Source of the DNA: Doryteuthis pealeii
Taxonomy: Eukaryota > Mollusca > Cephalopoda > Myopsida > Loliginidae
Assembly: GCA_023376005.1 (NCBI GenBank)
Contig: CM042151.1
Coordinates: forward strand, 74,677,456-74,741,455
Direction: 5' to 3'
Length of the DNA stretch: 64,000 nt
Shown: positions 23,206 through 33,135 of the stretch, piece after piece
Numbering within the stretch: the first letter of the stretch is position 1
Layout of the letters: each line of letters opens with the position of its first letter
Notes under the pieces: model-generated
Database searches by the model: none
What the model saw: the letters and a program-made list of their open reading frames with translations, nothing else
Told to the model about the DNA's origin: nothing
Made by a program: the position numbers and the translations under genes

Positions 23206-24825
23206 TGTGTTGAATAGTAAATTGTATTCATAAAAAAAATGTGTATGCATTAAGAATTAATTTATTTCAAAACTTTATCGGCATTAAATGACCCACTGAG
23301 GCTGATATGCTGTAAAAAAACAAAAAAACAAACCAGAATATAATATAAGAATGGCGTTAATAAATTAAAATACATCAGAAATAGAGTTTGTTTTGGTGTT
23401 ATTTAGGCTGCCACCTTTTCAGTGAGCTTCGTTTAAATTGAGCAGATTTCTTAAAAAAATATCCACATTCTAAATTAGTTTTTTTAACAATTTCATGGCG
23501 AGATTTTTTGTGTTAATCTTAAAAATAATTCAACTTGTTCATGTCTTTAGAATCCACACTTAACTTCTATATTTAAAATATAATGTAGAGATTCTTTTAT
23601 TCATACAAACTTTGTTTATAAACTAAGATTGATGTTCCTGACGCTGATCTAAATTCCCTGATGAATTTAAGTTGTTGATTAAGAACGACTCAAGAGAGAA
23701 TGTATTTATTTATCAAATGATTTTTTTTAGAGATTGGCTCATTTTTTTATAAAGAGAAAAGATATTTTGTTCAATTTCTGGGCTAAATTAAAGTTTATAT
23801 CTGAAATATGCAGCCGGATTAAATATCTATCACCTCTAAATAAATATTTGTGTTCGTTAAGTCTATCGCTTATTTACATGAGGGGGTTCAAAATATTAAA
23901 GAAAACCAAATAAAAAAAAGAATAGAAAGAGTATTTATGGTAATGCGTATGTTTTCCTTAGTAAATATGATTGTTTCGAGAATACGGGAAGTGGAAGATA
24001 TGGAATAATATCTAACCGAATGGTATAAAACACGTTTAACAGATTTCATAATCTACAAAAACATATAGATTTTTTTAATAGGTTCACCTGTGAAGGAAGA
24101 AACGAAAATATACTTTGATTCTCCTAGAATTAATTTATAGTCAGACAAATTCTTAAAAAATCATAATACACTTTGGGCTAAATGTAACGTGAGGGTGTCC
24201 AAATTCTGTTCGACTCTTCTCTTCTATGATATTATTCACTCTCTTCGGTAAATTGTTTAATCAATGTAACAAAATACTAGTGCTAGGTCTGAGTCAAAGA
24301 AATAAATCAAATCTTTGTAATACGGAATATAACTAGCAAAAAGTGAAAACGAAAAATATGAATCGAAACAAATAGATAAAATTGTTTACCAGATAATTTT
24401 CTGACAATTAAATATGTTCGCCTTCTTTATGCTGTTGATTTTGCCTTTCAAAATCGTTGTTGGGAATATCATTCAGTTTGATTGTTGAAAGTTTTATTTG
24501 TACGTTAACTTGGATGTTAGGAAAGCTCTTCTTGTATAATTTGGAATTGTCCTGTTATTTGATTTACCTAGCCCTGTTGAAATGGTCTGGTCTGATCATT
24601 ATATTGGGATTATATTTTGTAGCCTTTTTATATTATATATAGAGTGGTTTCAGGAACTTTTGTCATGTCTCACCTTAATATGTTGACAGATTAATTCCTT
24701 TCTTCCACCATGTTAGATTTTGGGGGAGGGGTATTCGGTTTATTAAATATACAAAAATATTGTAATAATCGGGGTAATCATAAACAAGGATCTATACTAT
24801 TATTACTTCACAAGTTATATTAAAA
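23206..24825. other. no gene seen
   Basis: AT-rich spacer. The 23620-23900 part is a diverged paralogue of 22030-22450. The 61-codon ORF at 24457-24642 is hydrophobic by composition and has no recognisable domain. Confidence 0.45.
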
Positions 24826-25110
24826 AAAAGTTATTATTATGAAATACAAACAATAAGTTGAAACCAATTAATTGTGTATAAACTATTGCAATTAAATAGG
24901 AATACTTAAAACGGCACAAATTATTTGAATTAGATTGGAATACAATAAACTATACAACTATGTGAAAATTATTTGTATTGGATAGAAATAATTGAAATCA
25001 TAACTGTGTGCAAACAAATTGTTATGGAAAATATTTTTTAAAAACTGTAGTAAAAAATAATCCCTTTAAATAAAATAACTGTTATCTTTTTTAACAAGCA
25101 ATTTCTCACG
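24826..25110. repeat. AT-rich degenerate repeat built on attatttg-attgga-aata
   Basis: Loosely tandem units contain attatttgnattngattggaata. The same theme recurs at 35460-35640 and 37540-37900, indicating a dispersed AT-rich family. Confidence 0.5.
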
Positions 25111-25319
25111 GAAAATATACAGATTATTTAACTTCATTGTTGAAATATATTTTGAAAGTTATATAGCAGGTTACTTGGTAGCTTTTTTTTTTTTTTGCAA
25201 AAGAGGCTGTATTTTGATAACACAGTTTAATGTTATACAATACAGTTTAACTTTTAACCAAAACAGGACGAGAATTTTAAAAGTTCAGAATAATAATATA
25301 AACTCTCGATATATATTTC

Positions 25320-25435
25320 AAAAGCTCATTCACAGCTTCATGTAGTTCATGACCAGTGTAATGTGATTGAAAAAATTCTATCAATGACCAAATTACTTTA
25401 GTTACTCACAAAGCATATATTATTATTTTTTTAAC
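25320..25435 (-). repeat. snRNA-locus flank repeat A, copy 1
   Basis: It matches 33000-33135 in the same plus-strand orientation. Shared words include cagcttcatgta/ctgcttcgtgta, tgtgattg/tcactcgat, ttctatcaatg/atctattaatgg and ttactcacaaagca. It lies downstream of the U1 gene here. At the right copy it lies upstream of the U1-flank block. Confidence 0.6.
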
Positions 25436-25485
25436 TTATTTTACCAGCGTAGAGAAGTTCAAACATCTGTTATTGAATTGATTAT

Positions 25486-25649
25486 CGGGGTGAGCGCGTA
25501 CGCAGACCCCACACTTAGAAATAGCGATTCCGAGTCGTCTACATTTGAGACGATCGCAAAGGTCAACCGAACCGCAGTGCAATGGTTGGGTCTCACTTTG
25601 GAGGAACAGCCTATGTGATCACTGTGTCCTCTAACCAAGGTAAGGATAT
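25486..25649 (-). ncRNA. U1 small nuclear RNA gene (variant)
   Basis: The minus strand reads as a 164-nt U1 snRNA, the spliceosomal RNA that recognises 5' splice sites. Its 5' end is AUAUCCUUACCUUGG, close to the family's AUACUUACCUGG. Stem-loop I pairs GAGGA with UCCUC around the U1-70K-type loop GAUCAC. Stem-loop II pairs AACC with GGUU around AUUGCACUGC, the U1A-binding type of loop. Stem-loop III pairs CGUCU with AGACG around CAAAUGU. Stem-loop IV is GGGGUCUGCGUACGCGC closed by ACCCC. The stems hold by complementary pairs that differ from the human sequence. The Sm-site region reads AUUUCUAAG, a departure from the usual AUUUNUG. Total length equals the family length. It could be an active variant or a recent pseudogene. 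Confidence 0.9.
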
Positions 25650-25846
25650 TTGCCTGCTCATCCCACTTATGAGGGCTGGACACAAGGTCTCGTTTTTACG
25701 TGGGCACATTAAAATTGCATCGATCTGGGGGGATGGTCCCCCTGGATCGATGCTATTAATTGTACTTTACCGGTCCAGAGGCCGAAGCACACTGGACCCC
25801 CAGCCGAGGCCGGGTATAGAAGGCAAGTCTCAAAGCATAGAATCTG
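25650..25846 (-). promoter_or_regulatory. conserved U1 5'-flank block B, copy 1
   Basis: This lies directly upstream of the U1 5' end on the minus strand and recurs twice at 32560-32938. It holds a 37-bp near-perfect palindrome at 25717-25753 (arms about 16 bp) and a GGTCCAG/CTGGACC hairpin at 25772-25798. Position suggests the promoter-proximal flank of the U1 gene, but I do not recognise a PSE with confidence. Confidence 0.55.
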
Positions 25847-25866
25847 GAACAGATACTACACTTTGA
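25847..25866 (-). repeat. U2 snRNA-like 20-mer, LINE target-site duplication (3' side)
   Basis: On the minus strand it reads TCAAAGTGTAGTATCTGTTC, nearly identical to the branchpoint-recognition segment of U2 snRNA. The same 20 bases occur at 32540-32559, directly beside the other end of the LINE. Confidence 0.85.
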
Positions 25867-25882
25867 AGTATTTGCTATGTTC

Positions 25883-25952
25883 CGGCTGCATCTCTGCAAC
25901 CGACCCCATCAAATACGTTTATTCATGTAAAGTCGGTACAGAGATACAGCCG
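25883..25952 (-). other. 3'-terminal hairpin of the LINE
   Basis: Arms cggctgcatctctgcaaccg (25883 on) and gtcggtacagagatacagcc (25932-25951) are imperfect inverted copies, 21-22 bp with about 26-27 bases between. It lies within 90 bp of the element's 3' end, where target-specific LINEs often have an RT-recognition structure. Confidence 0.7.
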
Positions 25953-26703
25953 AATACACATCTGGGCACAAGGCCCGAAATTTTGTTTGAAGGGGGGAAC
26001 GGGGTCAATAACTGGTCATGCCTCTAAACTTGTAGACTTATCTTAGCTAGTCTCATTCACCGACCGATCCATATCAATATACACAGTCGTTCATCGTCAT
26101 TCACTACTACTTTCACCAAAAGTTCACTGGCGCTCCATGTGTGAAACCCTACTTACACCCCTATGGTGATAAAGCTAGATATATACAAAAATTTTATTTA
26201 CAATTAAAAATGAAAACTATGATATGAGGTGGGAGTGGAGGGGCCAAAAAACATAAAAAGTCCCCAACGAAAAACAAGAAACAAAATAAAAACTGGGGTC
26301 ATTTTGATTGCCCCTTTCCCTCATCTATTAGTGCTGGGATCGCCGGCTGTCTTCCGGAAGACCGAAAGCAAGTCGATCATTTCCCCTAAGAAGGGTGTGG
26401 GTGTCCTTAATATGGTCAAGGAGAAAAAATGAGGGTATGATGATATGAGGGTATTGGGGTGGATTTTAATCAAATAGTGTTGACTATCCAGGAACAAAAT
26501 ACTAAGGGTTTTAGGGGTTGTCAAGAAAATTTGTTGGGCTAGGGAGTCCTGGATGTGTCCTAAGTGAAAAAATTGGGACATGTTTTCATTCGTGCACCTA
26601 ACTAAGGGGTCTAAAAGAAAACCTAAAGCCGGGCTCAGAGCTTTGCTAGTCTATTGTTTCGTTGCCTTATCTAGTTGGTCTAAGGGAAGGGGTATCGTTC
26701 CGC
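25953..26703 (-). other. LINE 3' untranslated region
   Basis: Between the ORF2 stop and the terminal hairpin, about 750 bp has no coding signal. It contains an AATAAA on the minus strand near 25920 and purine- and pyrimidine-rich patches. Confidence 0.55.
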
Positions 26704-29700
26704 TTACGGGCCGTAGTGACCATGGGAGCTAGGGAAAGTGGACTCTAGTCCTGCCCCCACTTTCGCACACAAGCTTGCTGCTTTCACCCACCTTTCGCAG
26801 AATGTCATGTAAGGAAGCTTCTTTTTGTCGCATCTAATCTTCACTCTAAGCTGATGCTTAAAGAAGAGATCAGATCCCGACAGGAAAAAAGCTTCCCCTC
26901 ATGCAATTCCCCCAGTCGCGTGACCCAAATCACCATTCGAGCCACGGCTAGCTCCGCGAAAAACACCTTTCGTTTTTCTCCGGAATACGGAGGACTGACA
27001 TTGTCCACGACGTAACCCACGTCGAGTTGGATCGATTGATCGGGTACGATGCGAGCAGTGACCTCGTTCACGTAGCTCCAAAGCGGATGAACTTTTGGGC
27101 AGTAGAAGAAGGCGTGCTCGGCCGTTTCTTCCTCACCATTGCCACAGCGTTCACAAAAGGGCATATCTGCCATATCCACCTTGTAAAGCACGCTTGCAAG
27201 GGGCAACGCATTCCGAGCGAGTCGCCAGGTCAGGGAGAACTCAGAGTTATTGAGAAACCCAGCACCTGGCGCCCAATTCCAACGGGAGCGGATCTCCTCC
27301 AACGACAAGTCTAGCCGCTTTTCAAGCGGGTCCGTAACGGCACCCTCCACTATTTCCCTATATAGTGCCCTTCGAGGCCATGAGATGTCACTGGACACAG
27401 GGAGCTTGCGGAGTGCGTCACGGCATTCGGCGAAAAACTGTGTTTCTCCACGAGGCCTACGGCGGGCCTCAGTCTCATGGGACTGTCGCAACTTTGGGAA
27501 GGCGGCCCAAATTGTCGGCAGCCACACAGCTAATCGTGTCCAAGATCGATTTAAGAATGACAGTCTCTCAGCGGCTCGGTGAGCCGCCAAGTCTGGCATC
27601 CCCAAACCTCCATTACAAGGTCGCTGGGAACAAACCTGCCTACGGACCATTGGCCGGCCCCTACCCCACAGAAGTGAGAATAGGGACCGTTCGAGTGCCA
27701 ATAACCGAGTCCGAGGCAGTGGAAGTACAGACAATCGGTAAAGGATCAGGGGGAAGATGTAGGTGGCGCAAGCCTCCACCTTCGGAGCCACACGCGGACC
27801 CGTACTTCCTGTACTTCCGTACTTCCTGTACTTCCGACCAATTTTTCTCTAACTGAAGGCCTGGCCCGAACCAGACCCCGAGGATCTTGATCGGACCATG
27901 CTTCCAGCTGAAGGGCCCTGATAGAGGAACGCCACCTCTCCAGGCTCCCATCCGCAACCCTTCGCTCTTCTCGCAATTGATCTTTGCCCCAGTCAACAGC
28001 TCATACCTTGTAAGCGCCTCTTTCACCGCAACTATGTCCTCGACCCTGGACACGAATACGGTGACGTCATCAGCGTACGCGGATACCTGGGCGCTAACGG
28101 GGCCCGGAACAACGATTCCGCGCAGGACCGGATTTGCCGACTCTCCCTAAGCTACGGAGCAGGGGCTCCAAAGCGAGGACATAGAGAAGAGGAGACAAGG
28201 GGCAACCCTGTCGGACCGAACGTTCGATCGAGAAGACTGACGAGCGCTTCCCATTCACCTGTACCACTGCCGTAGGGGATCGATACAGGATGCTAATCCA
28301 TCTGCGGAACTCCGGTTTGAATCCGGCAGTCTCCAAAACAGTGGCCAGGAATCGGTGGTCTACCCTGTCAAATGCCTTGGACTGATCTAAATTGATCAGC
28401 GCGGCTTTTTCGTCGTCTTTTAAACCCTCTAGGATCGTACGAATCAAGTGCAGATTGTCTTTGATCGATCTTCCCTTCACAGCGTAGTTCTGCTCGGTCC
28501 GATCAGATCCCCAACGACAAGCTGCAAGCGATTCGCTAGGACCCGGGCCAAAATCTTTAACTCTGTGTTTAGCAGAGTTATGGGCCTGTAATCGTCTAAA
28601 CCCTCCCAGACATTCCTGCCGCCTTTCTTCAGTAATGTGATCACACCTTTGGTTACGGCGTCGGGGATCCCTCCCCGCTCGAACCAATTGTTGAACACAT
28701 CCGTCAGAATAGGGACAAAAATGTGCGACATCCTCAAGTACACTTCATAGGGCAAACCATCCAACCCCGGCGCTTTGTTGAGGCCGACCTGCTTCAACGC
28801 GTCGCAGACTTCGCAATCCGTCACTCTCCCCTCACAGCTAGCCGCTTCCGCCTCCTCAAGGCGGGGGAAGTCGGCTAAATAGCTGTGGAACTCCTGCACC
28901 GGGAGGTTCGGCAACCGGGCAAAGCGTGCCTGAAAATGAGCCCGAAAGGCTTCACGAATATCACGAGTCGACCGAAGGCTGTGCCCATCCGGGGTGTGGA
29001 CACTACCGATGTATCGATCAGCGAACCTTCGCAACTCTTCCTTACGCATCTCTGCGTCGAGTTTCACCGCTTCGTTGGACACTCTATTTAGCCTAGATCT
29101 AACTACAAATCCCTGATAACGCTCGCTACTCAAGCGCTCAAGGCCCCGTCTAGCTCGATCTATAGCTAGGGGATCCCCCCCCCATCCACCGCCCGGGAAA
29201 CACTTTCTCTAAGGGACTTCTCCTTCGCGGCCCTATCTAAGGCGAGCCGTCGGCCATACTTGATGGAGAAGTCCTTAATCCTACGCTTAAGGGTACCCCA
29301 CCATTTACTCCCGATAACCGCCCCCACTAACGCCCGCTGAAGAAGTAATGCCAACCGCTCCCGGAAGTCCCGTATCTCCAGTAAGGAGGTATTGAACTTC
29401 CAGTATGCGGTCAGTCTAGGCCTATCATCTAACTGAAGAGTGACAGTAAGCAATTTATGGTCACTCTTCAAATAATCGTGGAACACAGGGCACCTAAAAA
29501 AATCAATGTCGGCTCCCCTAACTAACACCCTGTCCAGATAGGATCTATCTGAGGCAAGGGACGAGCTACGAGCCCATGTCCACATCTCCACCCTGGGGTG
29601 ATCCAGGCGAAACCTGTCGACCAGATCGAAGTCGGCCATTAGGTCGCTCAGGCTGCTTTCACACCCCGCCAACCCACTAGCTCCCCTCCCCCGGTCTATC

Positions 29701-30140
29701 TTGGGATCAAGGATCGCATTCCAATCACCCATTAACACTAGCCGTTGTGGACACGTTGTATACGGTCCCAACTGCCGAAAGAAGGATCTCCTCTCCGCGC
29801 TGCAATTGGGCGCATAAACCGCAATCACTCGAAACTTGTAGCTTCTCACTGCAACATCGGCCACGATCAACCTTCCACCTGCACCAGCATAAACAATATC
29901 AGTGACCGCATCCAGGCTGCGTTTAACCAGCAGAGAAACACCCCTGCTTCTCGGGCCACCATATGCCGAGTAAACCTCAAAGAGATTCCTCGGCATACAG
30001 TCGTCCAAGTGCGATTCGAAATGTGTCTCTAGCACCGCGGCAACATCCACTCCGAGGTTAATGAATTCAGCAACCGCGAAACTAGCGCGTGATGCGTCCT
30101 TCATGCCCCTCGCGTTCAAACTGGCGAGAATAAGAGCCAT
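26704..30140 (-). pseudogene. LINE ORF2: APE endonuclease, reverse transcriptase, C-terminal zinc motif
   Basis: The product would nick target DNA and reverse transcribe element RNA in the nucleus. An open frame at 29166-30140 begins MALILASLNARG and contains ETHFE, VYAPN, GDWNAI, SYLDRVLV and SDHKLL, the APE-endonuclease landmarks. RT motifs follow in shifted frames: APGLDGLPYEVY and DDYRPITLLN (28477-29133), LINLDQSKAFDRVDH and RQGCPLSPLLY (28094-28687), then the catalytic YADD near 28065-28075. A frame at 26841-27791 holds NEFS-type SEFSLTWRLARN and the zinc motif CERCGNGEEETAEHAF. After one more shift it ends with LRVKIRCDKKK and a stop at 26704. A local duplication of the word gtacttcc at about 27802-27838 accounts for one frame break. 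The start follows the ORF1 stop by 11 bases. Confidence 0.93.
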
Positions 30141-30151
30141 CTTACCTTTGC

Positions 30152-32292
30152 TTAGTCAGTGTTCACTACGGACCGGAAGTCAGTCGATGTCAAAACGCCT
30201 ACTGCTTGTCCCATATTGCCTTTTCCGAGTTCAACTGATACTCGGGTTGTACGGGAGATGCCGCCGACGTCTCTGGGATACAAAACTTTTAGAGCCCTGT
30301 ATAAAGAAGGGTGGACATAAATGGGAGCCCGCCCATTACAGAAGCTTTTCATTTGTTCCAAGGAGGGGTGCTCCTTATCCGCCATCCTTATATCCGGGAA
30401 GGCCAACTCGGCCGCTTTCACCATCGACCACACACCAGTGGCGCGGCCCTCCGCCTCCCGGATAAAGGTGGTCACCATAGGAGCACCCCTAAAGTTTCTA
30501 GGGTTATCTACCCTTTTCTGGTCGATTTCTTCTAAATCCTCCAGAGGCCGAAGAGCGGTCCTCTGGGCATGCGTGAGTTCTTTGGATCTTTCAGAGTGCC
30601 AGATCTCACATATATTCTCCCCCTCCAGAAACCAAAGATCTTTACTCTTCCGTCTTCTGGAGAGGGCAGAGAGTTTGCGCCCCCTGGAGGTTTTCCTGCA
30701 GGATTTTGGTGATTCAGATGAAGGGGATGCCAGGTTAAAAATGCCTTCTGGTATCTCCTCTACTGCTGTGCTGTTTTGTTGTGCGGAAACGGGCTGGGTT
30801 TCTTGTGTTTTTTTCTTTTTAGGATCTTTGTGCTTTTCTGTGAGGATCTTTCTTTTTTGGGATGAGGAAGACTCCCTGGAACACCCTTCTTGTTTCATTT
30901 TAGAGGATCTATTTCGGGTAGGAGAGTCAGAAGTGGCCGTGATAGTGTTTTGGGGACTTTGCCCTTCTTCACTACCACGGACCACCCCCCTCCTGTTTGT
31001 TCTTTTGTTGATGACGGTGTTGATGATGGTGATGCCATTGTTGTTGTTTTTGGAGTTGGAGATGCGGATGTGGTTGCTGTATCTTTAATTGTTGTCAATG
31101 TTGCTGCTGATGATATTTTTGATAATGATGTTGCTAGACTTGCTATTTTAAGGGCTGATAATGATGTGGCTGCTGGTCTGTTTGTTACGGTGGAAGTAGC
31201 GGCCAGGGACTTGTTGGTGGTGTTGCTTCTTTCCGGGCAGTTTTTAGCGATATGGCCCTGTTTCCCACAGTTGTGGCAGTGAGGTTTACGACCGTTGACT
31301 ACAACCGTCAGCTTGTGATCTCCAAAGCTGATAGTATCTGGGATTACGGCGAACCCCTCCTTTTTTAAATTCATGGTGAATCCAAAATCAGCCAACTGGA
31401 TTCCTCCCTTTCCATATAGAGGATCCATGGATTCCACATCTCCATAGTCGCTGAGGAAGGCAGCCAAATGCCTTGGGCATAAAGTAGGAGGGATTCCATG
31501 TACCTTTACCTTGGTCTGTCTGCAACCCAGATACTCCGGTTGTAGCCTGATGTTTTTCCAAGTCAGGTCTGAGATGGCTCTCCTCACTGCCTCTTCTTTT
31601 GTCGGCAGCAGCACGTCCCAGGTTGCGAAGCTTCGCTGATAGACATATTTTGCCGGGAACTTGTTGGCAATAAGCATGTCTATCAATTCCTCTCTCTTGA
31701 TGCCTATCAACCTTTTGGTCGAGGCATTGGTTGAAACAAGAGAGAGGATCCTGGGGCGTATATCTTCGCAGAAATCCGGGATCGGGATCAGAGCAGTTCC
31801 TCTAATGAAGTTTTTAAACTCCGTTTCCCGGGCTGTTTTGTGTATTCCTGGATTCTGTGTTTTGGTTGTTGGTTTCCACGCTGCTGCCATTGTGGTCTTT
31901 GTTGTAACAGGGCCATTGCTAGGTGATGATGCTGCTACTGTGGTGTTTGGTTTAGCAGCTTTTTTGCTGGTCGATGATGAAGGGGGGCACTCCTTGGAGA
32001 GGTCTGCATTGAGTAGGGGCCACTCATCCTCCTTAAATGGAAATATGATTGGCTTAACCTTCCTTTTTTGTTTTGTGGGTGAAATTCTCGCCTCTGCCTG
32101 GATAGGGTTAGCGGCGGGTTGCTTTTCACTGGTCATTGGGGGCACGCCGGATGTAGTTTCGTCCATTTCAACTTGGGAAAGTGTTGGATGTTGATTCTTT
32201 CCCTTGGTGCCTTCCGGTTGAACGTGTCGGATCATCGGACTCGTCAGACCCGTAGTCTGACGCGTCCATCTTACCTCCTGAACAGGAGCCAA
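30152..32292 (-). pseudogene. LINE ORF1: nucleic-acid-binding protein with CCHC knuckle
   Basis: This would be the RNA-binding partner of ORF2 in the retrotransposition particle. One frame is open at 30895-32292. The first ATG (32269) opens a different frame beginning MDASDYGSDESDD, which suggests an early frameshift. The CCHC knuckle CHNCGKQGHIAKNC is at about residues 335-350 of that frame. The frame shifts again near 30960-30985 and continues to a TAA at 30152 through a Lys/Ser-rich segment (QKRKILTEKHKDPKKKK). The C-terminal 200 residues resemble no domain I know. ORF1 and ORF2 starts share the context GGTAAGATGG. Alternative identity as a host gene is unlikely given its position. Confidence 0.85.
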
Positions 32293-32510
32293 TAGAGTTA
32301 CCTTTTCTCCTGAACAGGAGCCAATAAGATTACCTTTCTCCTAAACAGGAGCCAATAGAGTTACCTTTCTCCTGAACAGGAGCCAATAAGATTACCTTTC
32401 TCCTGAACAGGAGCCAATAAGATTACCTTTCTCCTGAACAGGAGCCAATAGAGTTACCTTTCTCCTGAACAGGGGCCAATAAGATTACCTCTCTCCTGAA
32501 CAGGAGCCAA
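32275..32510 (-). repeat. 31-bp tandem monomers in the LINE 5' untranslated region
   Basis: About eight units contain ctcctgaacaggagccaat followed by a(a/g)gattacctt(t). Each unit carries the 14-bp palindrome CTCCTGAACAGGAG (two central mismatches). The array lies upstream of and touches ORF1. By position it may be promoter monomers like those of some L1 families (inference). Confidence 0.9.
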
Positions 32511-32539
32511 TGCCGGCCTTAAATTAAGAGACAAATGCA

Positions 32540-32559
32540 GAACAGATACTACACTTTGA
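32540..32559 (-). repeat. U2 snRNA-like 20-mer, LINE target-site duplication (5' side)
   Basis: Identical to 25847-25866. Upstream on the minus strand it is preceded by CCTTGGTTAGAGGA, so the target itself was a U1/U2-like chimeric junction. Confidence 0.85.
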
Positions 32560-32938
32560 TCCTCTAACCAAGGTAAGGGTATTTGCCTGTTCATCCCACT
32601 TATGAGGGCTGGACACGAGGTCTCGTTTTTACGTGGGCACATAAAAATTGCATCGATCTAGGGGGATGGCCCCCTTGGATCGATGCTATTAATTGTACTT
32701 TACCGGTCCAGAGGCCGAAGCACACTGGACCCCCAGCCGAGGCCGGGTATAGAAGGTAAGGGTATTTGCCTGCTTATCCCACTTATGAGGGCTGGACACA
32801 AGGTCTCGTTTTTACGTGGGCGCATAAAAATTGCGTCGATCCAGGGGGATGATCCCCCTGGATCGACGCTATTAACTGTACTTTACCAGTCCAGAGGCCG
32901 AAGCACACTGGACCCCAAGCCGAGGCAGCATAGAATCT
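32560..32938 (-). repeat. two tandem copies of U1 5'-flank block B
   Basis: Copies at about 32560-32755 and 32756-32938 match 25650-25846. Each has the 37-bp palindrome (32650-32686 and 32833-32869). The copy at 32560 retains the first 20 or so bases of the U1 gene, then runs into the U2-like 20-mer. The other ends at CTTACC and joins block B again through a short CTT(A/G)CCTT identity. Confidence 0.85.
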
Positions 32939-32939
32939 G

Positions 32940-32985
32940 GAACAGATACTACACTTTGATCTTCCACATCAGGTAAATAAAGTTG
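32940..32985 (-). repeat. third U2 snRNA-like 5' fragment
   Basis: The minus strand reads GTGGAAGATCAAAGTGTAGT then ATCTGTTCCAGATTC. It includes the U2-type GATCAAAGTGTAG segment upstream of block B. No downstream U2 stem-loops are found. Confidence 0.65.
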
Positions 32986-32999
32986 CTCCCAAAATCTCT

Positions 33000-33135
33000 C
33001 AATATAGAGGTGAAGTGCTAATCCACTGCTTCGTGTAATTTGTGAACGGTGTCACTCGATTTTGTAAAGAATCTATTAATGGACAACTACATTTTAATGA
33101 ATTACTTACAAAGCACATATCATTTTTTTTTTAAT
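33000..33135 (-). repeat. snRNA-locus flank repeat A, copy 2
   Basis: Diverged match to 25320-25435 ending in a T-rich run after acaaagcacatatc. It marks the right limit of the snRNA-linked block. Confidence 0.6.

Larger units (their letters stand above)
25867..32539 (-). mobile_element. Tx1-like non-LTR retrotransposon flanked by U2 snRNA-type target duplications
   Basis: A 6.67-kb LINE on the minus strand has 5' monomers (32275-32510), ORF1 with a CCHC knuckle, and ORF2 with APE endonuclease, RT and a C-terminal zinc motif. A 3' region ends in a hairpin. Its GC content, near 50%, contrasts with the AT-rich flanks. Both ends abut the same U2-derived 20-mer, which is the signature of target-primed insertion into a U2-type sequence. 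U2-directed LINEs are known (the Keno group of the Tx1 clade, and Utopia). Assignment here to a Tx1/Keno-like lineage is inference from domain order, motif resemblance and target. At least five frameshifts make the copy inactive as sequenced. Confidence 0.88.

Noticed and set aside
25582..25866. 94-codon plus-strand ORF
   Set aside because: It overlaps the minus-strand U1 gene and its flank. No protein motif is present.
25847..25866. A complete U2 snRNA gene
   Set aside because: Only the 5' branchpoint-recognition segment is recognisable. The downstream stem-loops and the Sm site of U2 are not found next to any of the three copies.
30321..31088. 255-codon plus-strand ORF as a gene
   Set aside because: Antisense to LINE ORF1 with low-complexity Leu/Val/Asp composition from reversed codons.
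31661..32194. 177-codon plus-strand ORF as a gene
   Set aside because: It is the antisense shadow of LINE ORF1, which has the CCHC knuckle and family context on the minus strand.
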